In this document: positions 1 to 11,827 of the stretch, piece by piece | Layout of the letters: each line of letters begins with the position of its first letter | How positions within the stretch are numbered: the stretch's first letter is position 1 | Origin: Scolanthus callimorphus | Lineage: Eukaryota; Cnidaria; Anthozoa; Actiniaria; Edwardsiidae | Assembly (NCBI GenBank): GCA_033964015.1 | Contig: CM066914.1 | Coordinates: forward strand, 6,315,831 to 6,379,830 | Reading direction: 5' to 3' | DNA length: 64,000 nt | Translations under genes and position numbers: made by a program | Notes under the pieces: model-generated | The model's input: the letters and a program-made list of their open reading frames with translations, nothing else | Told to the model about the DNA's origin: nothing | Databases searched by the model: none

Positions 1-1354
1 TCGCTAAATGTCGGAACTCGAAAACATAGGTAGGGGAGTACTGTGAGTGGTAATTAGCGCAAGCAATGGTTGGCCCAGCAATGTAATAGTCCGTACACAT
101 ATCCACCATAGCTGCCTCCAGGGTTACATGGTCTGCGGTCTTCCCCCATGGGTAGTAGACTAGTTCCAGTGCGTCTGCTAGCCGCATGGCCATACCGCGA
201 TCTCTTATTCCCATAAACATCTGAATCCCTCGTTCGATTCCTTTTCTAAAGAGCTGTTTGTCAAGGGTTTTCGGAAGCTCGAGCTGCTGAAGCATGTGCA
301 CGCCGTCGTGTTGGGTAAAACCTAAGATTAGGGGAACCCTGTGGAATTTCCCTGCCTTCCTTAAATTTTCGGGTGTGTCTGGGAGGTAATGACCATCGAC
401 AACTGGCCCTGGCCATTCTGGGTAATGAAACGCTAAATCCTCCGCGTCTTTTGTTTGCAGACACTTCACAACATCCTTGTGCTTTTTACGATCGCATAGC
501 ATTTTTCGCGCCAGACGCTTCGACTTGTCTAACGCCTCTTTGCGCGGCAAAATGGCGAAAGGAGAAAGTTCGGAGCCGCTCTCGATAATGGCGCTCTGGA
601 ATAGCCCTTTCGTGAGAGGGGATAGCAGATGAAGCCCGACGCTCGATCCCCCTGCGCTGTTACCGCAAATTGTAATCTTGTTGGGATCTCCGCCAAAGCT
701 GGCGATGTTCTCCTTGACCCATCTCAGCGCTTGAACTTGATCCAGCATCCCATAATTCCCCGGGGCCGCGTCATCTCCCGTGGTGAAGAAACCTAGCGCA
801 CCCAGTCTGTAATGAATGGTTACCAGGACAACGCCATACAAGGGTGTTATCTCACCTGGTGTTTTGATCCTATTTGGCGTACCCAATAAATAGCTTCCTC
901 CGTGGATGTAAAAAAGTACCGGATACCGACGTTTTTTGCGTTCAGCCGCTGGCGCGAAAATGTTCAAATACAAACAGTCCTCGCTCACGTTTTCTTCTGT
1001 AAACTCCGGCCATATTTTCTTGATCGAATCTACCAGGTAAGAGTAGCCTCTAATGTAGCTCGGTGGATGAATGCAGATGTTCCCAAAGGACGTTGCATTA
1101 AAGAAGCCCCCTTTCCATTTCTCGATGGCTTGCGGTGGCTTAAAACGCAGACTGCCTAATGGTTTCTTAGCGAAAGGGATTCCTAAAAACTTATTAATTC
1201 GCTTTACAGAGCTGTGCGAACCGGGAAAAGCCTGAGAAATCCCTAGGATTTTTCCGTACTTTGTTTGAAGGATGACTTCTCCCATTTGCGATGGTAGAAA
1301 CCACATCCAAGAACTGAAAACCAGAACCTTCCACAGTAATCCGATGACATCCAT
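1..1354 (-). CDS. Secreted type-B carboxylesterase / cholinesterase-like protein, 3' truncated by window edge
   Basis: An uninterrupted reading frame of 451 codons runs from an ATG at 1354 leftward off the window. A TAG lies five codons upstream in frame, so this is the first possible Met. Residues 1-24 form a hydrophobic signal peptide (MDVIGLLWKVLVFSSW), so the product is probably secreted or membrane-bound. Family marks of the alpha/beta-hydrolase carboxylesterase type-B fold appear in order: LGIPFAKKP; a Cys (ICIHPP) likely paired with the EDCLYLNI Cys; the oxyanion-hole IHGGS; YRLGALGF; GNYGMLDQ; the nucleophile elbow GNSAGG (Ser about 233); and a second probable disulfide pair, LCD and KCLQ. 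The elbow has Asn where most relatives have Glu. The acid position reads TQHDG, giving Asp where cholinesterases have Glu. The catalytic His region is outside the window. Substrate cannot be told; cholinesterase, neutral esterase or a non-catalytic adhesion relative remain possible. Confidence 0.9.
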   Translation of the reverse strand, partial: MDVIGLLWKVLVFSSWMWFLPSQMGEVILQTKYGKILGISQAFPGSHSSVKRINKFLGIPFAKKPLGSLRFKPPQAIEKWKGGFFNATSFGNICIHPPSYIRGYSYLVDSIKKIWPEFTEENVSEDCLYLNIFAPAAERKKRRYPVLFYIHGGSYLLGTPNRIKTPGEITPLYGVVLVTIHYRLGALGFFTTGDDAAPGNYGMLDQVQALRWVKENIASFGGDPNKITICGNSAGGSSVGLHLLSPLTKGLFQSAIIESGSELSPFAILPRKEALDKSKRLARKMLCDRKKHKDVVKCLQTKDAEDLAFHYPEWPGPVVDGHYLPDTPENLRKAGKFHRVPLILGFTQHDGVHMLQQLELPKTLDKQLFRKGIERGIQMFMGIRDRGMAMRLADALELVYYPWGKTADHVTLEAAMVDMCTDYYIAGPTIACANYHSQYSPTYVFEFRHLA

Positions 1355-3162
1355 GGGGGATAATTTCTACCACGACGACTTCATTGTATTTCCCCTTCAG
1401 GTTGTTTTTCCAAGGCAGAGTACCATGCAGAGATTTTGAGGTCTGTGTCAAGGCGTTTGATATAGTACAAATGCGTCAAAACTGAAATCCTCTCGTGGCT
1501 GTGTTTGACAAGAAGGCTTGGCATGTAATAGGGTCACCGTAGTTCTCACCCCTCTCCCCTAAAATTTATCAGTTTTGTGGTATTACACGACATTAATTGT
1601 GCTACGAATGTGGCCTTCCGCCAGCTGAGACCAGGCCGCAAGTTAGAAGTCAATTCGCAGACGCTTGAGTTTATTAAAAGGGATTTCTCACTTCAGTAAT
1701 GCCTACCACTGACAAACAAACTCCAAAATGCCTTATACAGCAACCCCTTTTGATGAAAGAGTGTTGTGATTCGCCAGCTGATCACTTTAGCAGCAGAGGT
1801 CAGTCTGTATTAATCCACGGTGCGCGCCTAGCACCCATGTAATTCGTAGAATGCGTAATATATAGTCGCGTCTAATCCGAACCCCAAGTGCAAATAGGCC
1901 CGGATTCCGTGCATCTCTGATTTAACCACATGATTGAAAGCTTAGCCAAGAACAAATTGGATCAACGACAAAACAAACAGCACTGAAGATGGATACTTTT
2001 CATTGAATATTTCAAAGTAACTATTTTAAAGTGCTGTGGAGTTCCTGGCCCCTTGAGTCTTAACAACGGACGTGGGTTCCCTTAGGCTAGAAATACACGG
2101 CATTGCTTAATTACCAGTGAAACATATACCGTGCTACCCATAATAATGGTAAACGTCGCGTATTTTGTAATGGAATATGACAGGGAGCGCTGCTAGAGTT
2201 GCGCGCGCCTTACTGTCATGAGTTTATTGCCGGGATCGAGCAGGTGTATGAAGGACCGATCCATATCTGGATGTCATTTTAAGGGTGCTAAAATATGGCG
2301 AGATTTAAATCATGTACGGCTCGGTGATCGATTGATTGTTTCAACACGCAATTGGCACTCAATAAACTCTCAAGTGTGATTTATTTTTGCTAGTGTAAGG
2401 CAACAAGAATCGTAATAGTCAGTGAAACACACTCCCTAACTCTCAATCCCTTTAACATTCTTTGCTGGACTATTTAGGAAATTAGCTGCAAGTACAACTT
2501 AAAGGGAGCAATCCGGTTTTATTGTATGAGCATGCGCAAAGAGGGAAAAGGGCTGATTTTAGCGGGTCGCGGCCGTCGTGATTATTTGCTCTTTTTCGCG
2601 CGCTTCCATCGACACTGCTTGCGAAGGAGACAGAGCTAGAGGGAATGCACAGGATGTAATTTGTGAGAACATATTTTTAACGCCCTAAATGTGATTGGCC
2701 TTGGCTCTGGACTTGATCTTCAGCGTCTTCAATTATGACTCAAGCGATGAATTCCTTGTGGTTTAAGGACTTTATAGCATGGTAGAGTAAAGATGGTGAT
2801 TAGTGCGTTATCTCTGGTGTCTCGATTTTATTACTAGCTGTCATTCCAGGCGAGCCTTTTATTTCATGTAGATCTCAGAAGATATCCTTATCTCAAGCTC
2901 GCTGATTCACACCTATAATTGTATTTTATTAATTTCTTCTCCAAAATGGGTAAAAAAGTAATTCCCGGAAGGATAGATCGACTACCCTTGCCTCGCGGTT
3001 TGTTTCGCAACGCATTTAAGGTCAGTAGTGCCCTAGCATTAAGTTATTATATTCCCGCATAATAACTCCATGGAACTAGCTAGTTTTATCAACCACATAA
3101 AAATAAGTGGGAAATGTTTTCAGCTTTACGTCGCGTTCCGTTGCAGTGAGCGCGGTTTACAG
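1355..3162. other. Intergenic DNA, no gene recognised
   Basis: No coding homology, RNA gene or clear repeat was recognised. The stretch is AT-rich with stops in all frames. It contains the 5' flank and presumably the promoter and 5' UTR of the minus-strand esterase, but no convincing TATA box or splice site could be assigned. Confidence 0.4.
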
Positions 3163-3535
3163 GAATAAATCTCATATCACCTTAGACACCTTACAATCAA
3201 AGCAATGCTATCGCAACTTGCGGATATAGTGCTTACAACATCACATAGCGGGCAAGACAATGCAATTATTTGCTTGAGTGGCAACCGATCGATAGTGCCC
3301 GAAAACCAAACATCAAATCCCAAAGCAACCTTTCTATAGACCTTTCTATAGACACAGAATAAATCTCATATCACCTTAGACACCTTACAATCAAAGCAAT
3401 GCTATCGCAACTTGCGGATATAGTGCTTACAACATCACATAGCGGGCAAGACAATGCAATTATTTGCTTGAGTGGCAACCGATCGATAGTGCCCGAAAAC
3501 CAAACATCAAATCCCAAAGCAACCTTTCTATAGAC
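3163..3535. repeat. Direct tandem duplication, period 194 bp
   Basis: The sequence from 3163 (GAATAAATCTCATATCACC) recurs at 3357 and stays essentially identical to 3535, about 180 bp. The copies are joined by a short doubled CTTTCTATAGAC. The high identity suggests a recent duplication, or an assembly artefact. Confidence 0.85.
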
Positions 3536-4002
3536 TTCTTCAGAAAAGGTTGAACCGTCACAAATGTCTGTTACAGCCCGCGATGCATCATGGGAGCAAA
3601 TAGGTATACCTAAACAGAATCATGGACACTGCATTTTAGGATAAATAACCATACTTTTCAGCTCAAGCTGTAAACAAATGATCCTCCCTCCTATAGGGAG
3701 GGAAGTGAAAGGGAGTCGGAATAAATAAAATTTTATTTGAATATCATCTGGCTGCATAAATTAATTAATATATGAATTATTGCGCAACCCGTGCTAACGT
3801 TGGAGTGTGCGAGTGATACATCGCACGCGTATCCACGAGTGAAAGTATGGCCTAGAGAGACCACGCCCTGGACCTCGGGGAAGTAGGTAATTAATCGGGT
3901 CCTCGGACGATGGGCATGAACGGCCATTAAGAGTCCCATTAAGAAAGCATCAATAAGAACGTCATCTTCTGTGTCATGCGCGATTCGATTCTTTTTCGTC
4001 GG

Positions 4003-4169
4003 AATTCCTTCACCCAGAACTCCCCGGCTCGTCTCCTCCACTGACGCATGCGCGAGATTTGATACAGAGCCGTTGAAAAAAGATCTTTCTGCGCATGCAC
4101 CAACGTTCAAAACCAACCAATCAGCAAAGGTCCTCAAATGGATGTCACCAGTGCCTCCCCTGGAGAATG
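4003..4169 (-). mobile_element. MITE family 1, copy A (degenerate, 9-bp TSD)
   Basis: A 167-bp non-autonomous element related to the copies at 6469, 36618 and 40685. It shares the internal blocks GACGCATGCGCGAGATTTG and CTGCGCATGC, and its ends derive from CATTCTCG/CGAGAATG. The 9-bp direct repeat TTTCGTCGG flanks it exactly at 3994-4002 and 4170-4178. A 9-bp target-site duplication with inverted termini fits Mutator-like (MULE) elements. It lies in the opposite orientation to copy B. The 165-codon minus frame over it is not a gene. Confidence 0.8.
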
Positions 4170-4554
4170 TTTCGTCGGAAACGCACTCGTTATATACGTG
4201 AACTTGACCTGTCAACTGACATTGCGCCATAAGACATCAACAATCGCCCCCACAGGTTCGCGCGCCGCACAGCGTCCGTTGTCCCCCCTTTTCATTTTTT
4301 TAAAATAACACCATTACCAAATCACCCTTCTTCTAGATAGGTGCCATTTGTGTAGAGTATTTTATCATTGATAACGTTCGAGCGAACATTGTTTTTGGGT
4401 GGTAGAGGCTGATACGCGAGCTTTGCGCCGCGCGGAGATCAAAGTTGACCGGCGTTTTCAGACATTTTCTGTAAAGATTTTACAAAACTGTAGACACCTT
4501 TCCCTGTTAGTCCTGTTACACAAAAACGTCAAATTCATCTATAGAACTCCCGGG

Positions 4555-4860
4555 GTGGTGGTGGTGGTGGGGGGAGTCCATATTTTTGGGGCGGGGGTGC
4601 TCGTCGTACCCTTTAAAATCAGGCCTCTGGTACCTTTTTATAGGGGTAAAAATCGAAAACTTATGATTTTTTCCAGATAGGTACCTGTTAGAGGACCGTT
4701 CTAGCAAATCAAGGAAATCAAACTTGTTGGTATTTCAGACGAGAGAAAATTACGAGGGAAATACGTCTTGTTGGTACCTTTTGAGGGGTCAAAATCAACT
4801 AAGCGACGCCATTGGTACCTTTTAGGGGTAAAATCGAAAGTTCCCGACGAGCACCCCCGC
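4555..4860. mobile_element. Dispersed GC-ended inverted-repeat element, copy 1
   Basis: About 300 bp bounded by inverted GGGGCGGGGGTGCTCGTCG and CGACGAGCACCCCCGCCCC. Inside are repeated TACCTTTTAGGGGTAAAATC motifs. The same structure recurs at 44397-44713, so it is a dispersed element and not a local hairpin. No coding capacity. Short open frames across it are artefacts of the low-complexity ends. Confidence 0.75.
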
Positions 4861-6468
4861 CCCGCGCTAGAACTCTGTTGATATATAAAAGAAATGTAAA
4901 ATGTTTTTAAATCGGCCCATGCAAGACCTAAGATTGCTTGTTATCTACTGAAATTGTGCGGCCCATTCTCTGAAAAGCGCGTTCTCCCGTTTTTCAACAT
5001 TTACTTGGCATACCTTTAATTCAACCAATATTCTATCATTATATGTAGCCGTTTAAAATACGATTTTAATCATAATTTTTGGAATTGTATCGCGTCTAGT
5101 GCGCCATAGGAGAAACGCGACCGCGAAGTTGACTGATTCAAAAATAATACCGCGTTGTCCACTGAAAGAGTAAACAAATTGACTAAAAATGGCAGTGAGT
5201 CATTTATTAAGGCTGGACCAATCCAGTTCAACATTTAATTAAACATTTGTGACTGTTCACCAATGTCTTCATGAACACTATGATTTGACAAAACTCGGTA
5301 TAAATATTTTTCAGTGCATGTTCAGCGATATTTAGCGTTGTTCAATGCATGTTTTAATAGCGTGAACCGTTCAACATTCGTGAAAAGGATCCGTTAAAAC
5401 TAAATCAATGTACCCGTCGTGTAAAATGATTACCGACTAGAAGAAAGTGGTTCACAAGGGCGGATTTAGGGACGTGTCATTATTTCCCGGGGGGGGGGGG
5501 GGGGGGGCTCTCATTTTTTTTTCAAACAAGGCTAAAAAAAATACGATCCTCCCCTAACATAACAAAAAAAGGGACCCTCCCCCAGTCGTAAGTAAAAAAA
5601 ATTGGGACCCTCCCCCATGTAATTTATTTCTGAAAAACCTGTCAGGTAGACTATTGTCCGAGTGATACAATGACTCTTTCATTCTTCTTAATATAGAAAC
5701 TTTTTTCTTATTTCTGCCAAAGCTAAGGAACCGCGGTTATTATTTATCGCCTAGAGTATTTACGTGAGGATTTTGGGTAATACACGGGAAAAATGCAGTG
5801 ATCCTCCCTCTATGAGTAGAATGATTAACGTGATCCCACCTGTCCCGTCCCCTATTTGACCTAGTACTGAAGCAAGAGTGGATGTTAATCAAGAGTGGAT
5901 TACCAAGAGTTTCCATATTTACTATGTACGCCCGAATCACAGTCAGAAAAGTGTCTATTTTTAGAACTAGGTTTTCTGCTAAAATTCGTCATCCACAGAG
6001 TTCCCACTTTCTCGCCACGCGAAGAGTTGTGAGATCCAGCCTAAAATTAAATCACAGATCATTCGAAAAACCTTTAAAGTCGCAAAGATAAGGTAGGGTA
6101 TTCTCTATTTTTTTGTGTGTGTTGAGTATACGATGAATTCAGGGGAATCAAGAGGGGATTCGAATACACTTTGCTGACTGTGATGTGGACAAATACAGTA
6201 CGAAAGATTCTAACTCTTGTTAATCCACTCTTGCTTGAAGACATTTTGCCGAAAAAGGGGGACGCATATCGTTGCGCGCTCGAATTTTGATAAACGCATT
6301 TATAGCCTCCCTTAAGACCTCGTCCACACTACCCCATTTTCAAACGAAAACGGATACTTTTTGCTCCGTTTTCAAAAAGATTTGCGTCTACACTTATCGT
6401 TTTCGCCCGTCCACACAACAACGCGTATCCGTTTGAAAACGCTCTTACGCATTCAGTGGGCATGCTCC
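4861..6468. other. Intergenic DNA with G-rich homopolymer and repeat debris
   Basis: No gene recognised. A run of about 19 G lies near 5490-5508, followed by three GGGACCCTCCCCC-like segments to about 5620 that look like a decayed dispersed repeat. At 6315-6450 there is a CGTCCACAC/GTTTTC-rich segment with internal inverted symmetry, probably another old MITE. Small open frames at 5740-6090 show no recognisable protein. Confidence 0.4.
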
Positions 6469-6689
6469 CATTCTCGTACCCAGAGCTCCCCAGCTCGTCT
6501 GCTCGCAGGGGAAGCTCTGGGGACATCCATTTGAGGGCCGTCGCTGATTGGCTAATTTTGAGCGTTGGAGCATGCGCTGAAAGGTCTTTCTCTCAGCGGC
6601 TCTGTATTAAATCTCGCGCATGCGTCAGTGGCTGTCACCAGAGCCTCCCCCGTGAGGTTACGAGCCGGGGAGCTCTGGGTTCGAGAATG
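6469..6689 (+). mobile_element. MITE family 1, copy B (9-bp TSD)
   Basis: A 221-bp element with ends CATTCTCGTACCCAGAGCTC and GAGCTCTGGGTTCGAGAATG. A second, more internal inverted segment (GCTCGTCTGCTCGCAGGGG) extends the terminal inverted repeat. It is flanked by the perfect 9-bp direct repeat GCATGCTCC at 6460-6468 and 6690-6698. Internal blocks match copies A, C and D. It probably depends on a Mutator-like transposase in trans. Confidence 0.88.
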
Positions 6690-6836
6690 GCATGCTCCAA
6701 CAAACTCAACGCATGCGCATTTCGCCCCGGGGTCGGGAATTGTTTTTCCCCGGGGGAGGGGGGTGGGGAATTTTGATTTTCTCATCTCAAGCGCGTCGGG
6801 TTTTGCGAACTACAACCCAGTTACAGAAAATAACGC

Positions 6837-7268
6837 CACAGGCGATCCAAGCTCTAGTCATGTGGGGTACTGTGAAAGAAACATGCAACGTTGTCGCTGT
6901 AAAAATTATACGTAAATGTAAATATTGAAATAGAATCATGTGACATCTCCTTGAATGTTGTAGTTGTCAAATAAAGTACTCCTGGAGCGATTTTATTGCA
7001 TTTTGGGTGTTTTTCGTGCCTTTTTCTTAATACCCCTACCGTATGTCAATCTATTATAACATACGGTAGGGGTATTAAGAAAAAGGCACAAAAAACACCC
7101 AAAATGCAATAAAATCGCTCCAGGAGCACTTTATTTGACAACTACAACATTCAAGGAGATGTCACATGATTCTATTTCAATATTTACATTTACGTATAAT
7201 TTTTACAGCGACAACGTTGCATGTTTCTTTCACAGTACCCCACATGACTAGAGCTTGGATCGCCTGTG
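6837..7268. repeat. Near-perfect long palindrome, 210-bp arms
   Basis: Arms 6837-7046 and 7059-7268 are reverse complements, with a 12-bp AT-rich spacer. Only a few mismatches were seen (for example AAGTACTCC against AAGTGCTCC), so the arms have diverged slightly and this is not an exact read-foldback artefact. The strand could form a large hairpin. The origin is unknown: a foldback transposon or an inverted duplication. Confidence 0.88.
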
Positions 7269-8666
7269 ATAACGCCACATAAAATATAATGCAGAGCATG
7301 GCCCGTATACACCACGTTTGGAGACTGACACATTTGCACATTTCACAGTTAACGTCTTCTATAGAGAAGAAACAGATTTCGCAATTTCGTCTCAGTGGAA
7401 AAACATAAAAATGAATTAACACTATAAACAGAGTTCCGATTTCGCAAAAAGTCAAGTAACATAACTGCGAAATAGTTGCTCTGCAAATAGAATAAAGGTA
7501 AATTTCGCATTGAAAGATGCAGCTAAATGGCTACAACCGCGAATGGCCTAGGAATGTCACTTCTTTATTTATATTTTGTCTCACTTTCAGTGAAATGAGA
7601 ACTCGTTCATAGACGAGAAAACTAAAGTACATTTAAAAACGAATTGTGAATGCTCGGACAGTATAAATGGAGTTGAAGTTTTTGTTGTGAAGCTTTGTCA
7701 CGCAGAATTACCGTCTTTTTCTCGTCCGGGGGTGGGGCATTTTTCCGCTTTTTGTGTTCCCCGCCGTGGGGTATTCTGCATTTTTGCTAGCCCGGGGGCG
7801 GGGAATTTTCAGTTTTATTTTTAGAAATGACCAAATGCCCGGGGGGGCATGGTCACCGCTGGAATTGACTGATACATTACCCTCTTTCTCTAAATTATCA
7901 CTGGAATGAAACAAACGTTCATTTTGCTTTCATTTTATTATCACACTAGTAACAAAATGAATTAGCAGTGATAGTCAGCTTCATAATAAATTAAATTCTA
8001 AATATACAAATATAATATACAATATATAATTCTTATTATAGCATGCTGAAAACAAAATTGTGAACTAATAATTGCAGCTCCCTACCATCTGCAGTAATTT
8101 CCACCAACTCACTTGACAGTTTTAAATTAGATGCCATGCCTGCAGTGAGGAGCTTGAAAACACTATCCTACCTCCGTGGGCTATAAAATCTTGACTCCTC
8201 TCCCAGTATTAGTGTAAACTAGAATGAGAGTGATGTATCTTTAAAGTGAAAAAAAAATCTAAAATTTCCCACCAACTCAAAGTCGATTTTGGACTATGTT
8301 GTTTGTATATATGTCCTACATTTTGTTTTTAACATGCTATGTTTTAAGTCCAAGAAGAACCATAATTTGACTGGATTATATCTGAGTATTGCCAGAGTTA
8401 CTCAAATCATAATGTACTAATCTGAAATCATGGGAAAAAAGGAAGAAAACAAACTTGGAAAACATTGTCTAGTGAAAATAATACGAAGTCTGTGACCAGA
8501 TCAACTTGTGGCATGGCATCATTTGAATGCATTTCACTCTAGCTTGTTTATTTCTAGTACAAAATACTATTAATATTTGTATTTCCCAAACTCCAGTTTC
8601 AAGTAAACTAGGCACAGATTTTAATTTGTGATTGACTATGGAAAATCAATGGAAAATGCATAGTAT
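7269..8666. other. Intergenic / 3' flank of the WBP1-like gene
   Basis: At 7720-7860 GGGGTGGGGCATTTTTC-type segments recur in both senses and look like decayed dispersed repeat. The rest is AT-rich. The nearest polyadenylation signal for the minus-strand WBP1-like gene is AATAAA at 8552-8547, about 115 nt past its stop. Confidence 0.45.
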
Positions 8667-11600
8667 TCAATAAGGTGGCTGTTGTGCTTGGGTATATGGA
8701 GGGGGTGGTCCCTCAGGATAGCCTGGTTTGTTATTGTAATGGACCACTCCCTGAGATGGTGCCATGAATAGGGGGCCTGCACTCCCCTGAGGCATGGTAT
8801 AGCCAGGGGGAGGATATCCTCCAGGTGGGGGGTAGGCCATCATGGGTGGGGCAGGGTATGTTGTTGTGACTGTAGTTGCCGCTACTGGGGCTGTTGTTAG
8901 CATGAGGCGTCGTCTTGGTACGTAGCGATAGCGATAGTACCACCAAATGATAAACATGACAAAGAAGAACATTGACAACACAAACCTGAAAGTGGAAGAC
9001 AAAAATAATATTAATTGTAGAAGAGGCTATCTACCATCTGGTATAAAATGCCAGGCATCCCAGGGGGGGGGGGGGGGGGGAAGGCTTGTAAGGAATTCCA
9101 ACCAGCATCTCAGGGTGTTTCACTGTGTATGTGGTCCAGGATTGATTCTTGGCTTGAACAGAGGAAGTTATCTTTCTGTTCAAGTTGTGATCAAGACTGC
9201 TGGTTCATATTATGGGTTGTTCTACTGTGTTTCCTTTCAGATCAGGCAATGAACCAAGGCTTGGTCTACCTTCCCTTCCATGTACAAGGGTTTTGTTTTG
9301 AGTGCCCTTGCGATGAGACCACTCTTTCTTTCTTCTAACAGCATGGGTTAACGTTTAGGATTCAGGCACCATGCCTGTTCTCAATAGAGTCATACTTACC
9401 ATAAATACCATCTTGCATATACCACAGTACAGCAACTGCTAGTCCCACAGCAGTATTCATTGCTTGAGCAGCTATCATAGAAACAAGGCATTTGAAAGAA
9501 ACACTCAGTATTACCAAGATTTATATCATAAAGGAACTTGTCTGAACAAATTTGGGGGTCCAGACATGACCTTTTTGTAGGACTGATTTTAGATTTTAGG
9601 ATTCCTGGAAACCCATGAAACATTTGATTGTTAATCAAGACCCATTTACAGTAGCAGAAAAATGCACTAGTAGCTGTGTGTTAAGAGCACAACAACTTCC
9701 AACATTGTTGGTGAGTGTGCTTGTTTTTAGAGTAAACAGATGAAACAAAAGCAAAATATTAGACACAACATTCAACATTTGATGCCTAAACTCCTAAATT
9801 TTATACCAATGTCAAGCTCCAACAATCACACACCAGACAAAGGAAATCTTGTTGGTTTGTGCTTATGGCCACAGAACAAAAGAAAAGGTTTTTGGGGGAC
9901 TTGTTGCAGGCTTAAGTCAGACACCATCCAACAAGTACGAACAACATGCATAAATGTTGCATGTTGTTGGTTAACAGTGCTATCCAGTGACATCACAAAG
10001 TTTTGATTGGTTTAAGCTGAATTCCACTAGTTGGTATGGCCAGGCCTTGTTGTTATTTATTGCCAAAAAAATCAAATATCCAAAAAAAAAACACTGGAGA
10101 GTCGGCTCACAGGCTATTTCATTTATTATTATACATCATTTATAATTATATCAGACTTAACAATGTAAATGTTTTAGCATCTAAATATAAGACACTTACT
10201 GATATGCTCTAGTCTTCAGATAACCTGAAGAATTGTAGTATGTGTAGCTACAATACTTGAGTGCCTCACACTGAAACACACACAAAGATTTAAAATACAC
10301 CTGTCATTACTACAGCCGATTGCGTTTGACTGTTTAACCCCAACAGTTCGAGACGTTTCTATGGAGGACCAAAGAGTTCTGTCTTCTCTGATTGGTCAGT
10401 GAAAATAAACATGGCGGTTGCCCTTAGAAACGTCTCACTTTTTCTCTCACAACGCAACATTCAAACGTAACGTGCAAACTGTTTGGGTTAAACAGTCAAA
10501 CACAATCGGCTGTACTTTTGCTCACCATTTTGAGTACTTAAGGTCTCATGAAAGGTAAAAATGTAAAAAATCATAAAATGACTTTTTTTCCGAAATTCAT
10601 TTGATACAGTCTTAAAGTTTATTTGTAAAACCTCAAATGACACGTCAACTGTTTTCCTAGGCTTCAATTGTCCATTCTTTTGTCATGCTTTTTCTAGCAC
10701 TTTAATTTTAGGTCAAATTTAGGTCGCGAAGCTCCTGTTCCCGCACGATTTAAGATATCGGCCTCAAATTTTCTGTGTTGTTAGAAAATGATCACAACTA
10801 AAAAACTGTGTGAGGGAATTTTTATTTTTGCTTGAAAAAGATTTTATGATCAATTTTGGGGCCACGAACTGTACAAAATGCAACTTTCAACTTCGCGCCC
10901 TAATATTTTCATACATATGCAAAATATCGAAAATTGCTGACACGGTTTTGCAGCTGCGTCTCGTGATTTTACAACATTCTTGTGTTTCTCCCAACATCAC
11001 GCGTGCTCTATTGTGCCGATAAAGTCATAGAAAGTTATGCTCTAAAATATAGCTGATTGCTATATTTTAAATATAGCTGATTGTCATAGCATAAATTGCG
11101 ATGCGACTATAATTTTTTTACGAAGACACCCCTCACGGTTTTACAGAGACCTTAATTGCCAATTCTAAATGCTTAATCGCAGGGACGTCAACTCTCCTGT
11201 TTTTTTTTTCTTCCGAGTCTCAAGTTTTTTGCTTGCTCTCCTGGGAAAAAATCAAGGCAACGACTGCCACACATTTACTGTATTTCTCCCGGGAGAAGTT
11301 CAGGAAATTTCACCATTTCAAGGCAGTCTCCAGATTTTTGAAGTCCTGAGGTTGACATCCCTGTAATCGTGAGAAATGAAGTGATATCTGGAGTTTGAAA
11401 AGTGAGATGCCCTTACAGCTCGAGTTTTACAACAGTAGAATTTGAAATGTGCAAAAAAAAAACAAGAAAATGAAACAACTTTTTGTAAAAGTGGCTTAAT
11501 TCATAATTTATCCAAACGTCACAGCTTGGAGCTTACTTCACAGTGAAGCTTAATTACCGTGTAAACGCAAAAAAGATAGCTGTAACACAAAGTTTGGTAC

Positions 11601-11827
11601 CTAAAAGGGACAGTACAGTATCTTTTTCGCAGGTATTTTCGGAAGCGATGGGCCAGATGGGCCATCTCCAAGTCAGTATTTAAACTATAAACTTAATCGG
11701 CGCTTCCTAAATTACATTTTTTCCCTATCCTGATTTCAAATTAGACAAAGTAAAGGCTAGAAAAACGTCCGATACTTACTAGTGATAATATTTGTGTTAA
11801 AGTAGCGCAGAACAGCAATTTTTTCAT
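8667..11827 (-). CDS. WBP1/VOPP1-family single-pass membrane protein with PPxY tail
   Basis: Four coding exons join in frame through GT-AG introns: 11780-11827, 10200-10270, 9400-9471 and 8667-8985, giving 169 residues. Exon 1 encodes a signal peptide (MKKLLFCATLTQILSL). Exons 2-3 encode a short Cys-rich ectodomain (CEALKYC, then CCGTSSCC). Exon 4 starts with a transmembrane segment (about residues 65-82), a basic stop-transfer RRR, and a Pro/Tyr-rich tail ending in PPPPYTQ and PPY. This is the WBP-1 (PF11669-type) plan seen in WBP1, WBP1L and VOPP1, whose PPxY motifs recruit WW domains such as those of NEDD4 ligases, often at endosomal membranes. The tail supports the same role here. The exact vertebrate orthologue is not resolved. 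It is divergent with the SMARCD gene. Intron 1 carries MITEs. Confidence 0.88.
10065..10117. mobile_element. Solo arm of the AGCCTGCTAGCCGG MITE
   Basis: The block CACTGGAGAGTCGGCTCACA with preceding ATCAAATATCC matches one arm of the complete element at 27164-27310. The other arm is missing, so this is a truncated remnant inside intron 1 of the WBP1-like gene. Confidence 0.6.
10312..10513. mobile_element. MITE with about 30-bp TIRs in WBP1-like intron 1
   Basis: A 202-bp element with termini ACAGCCGATTGCGTTTGACT and AGTCAAACACAATCGGCTGT, extending inward to TTTAACCC/GGGTTAAA. The trinucleotide ACT flanks both sides (10309-10311, 10514-10516). A 3-bp duplication would suit a PIF/Harbinger-type MITE, but three bases could be chance. 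A GAGACGTTTCT/AGAAACGTCTC inverted pair lies inside. Confidence 0.75.

Noticed and set aside
3733..4230. 165-codon minus-strand open frame
   Set aside because: It overlaps MITE copy A with its 9-bp duplication, has no recognised motif, and the part over the element matches non-coding copies elsewhere.
6456..6928. Overlapping open frames on both strands
   Set aside because: They fall on MITE copy B and the left palindrome arm; the frames follow repeat composition and have no protein resemblance.
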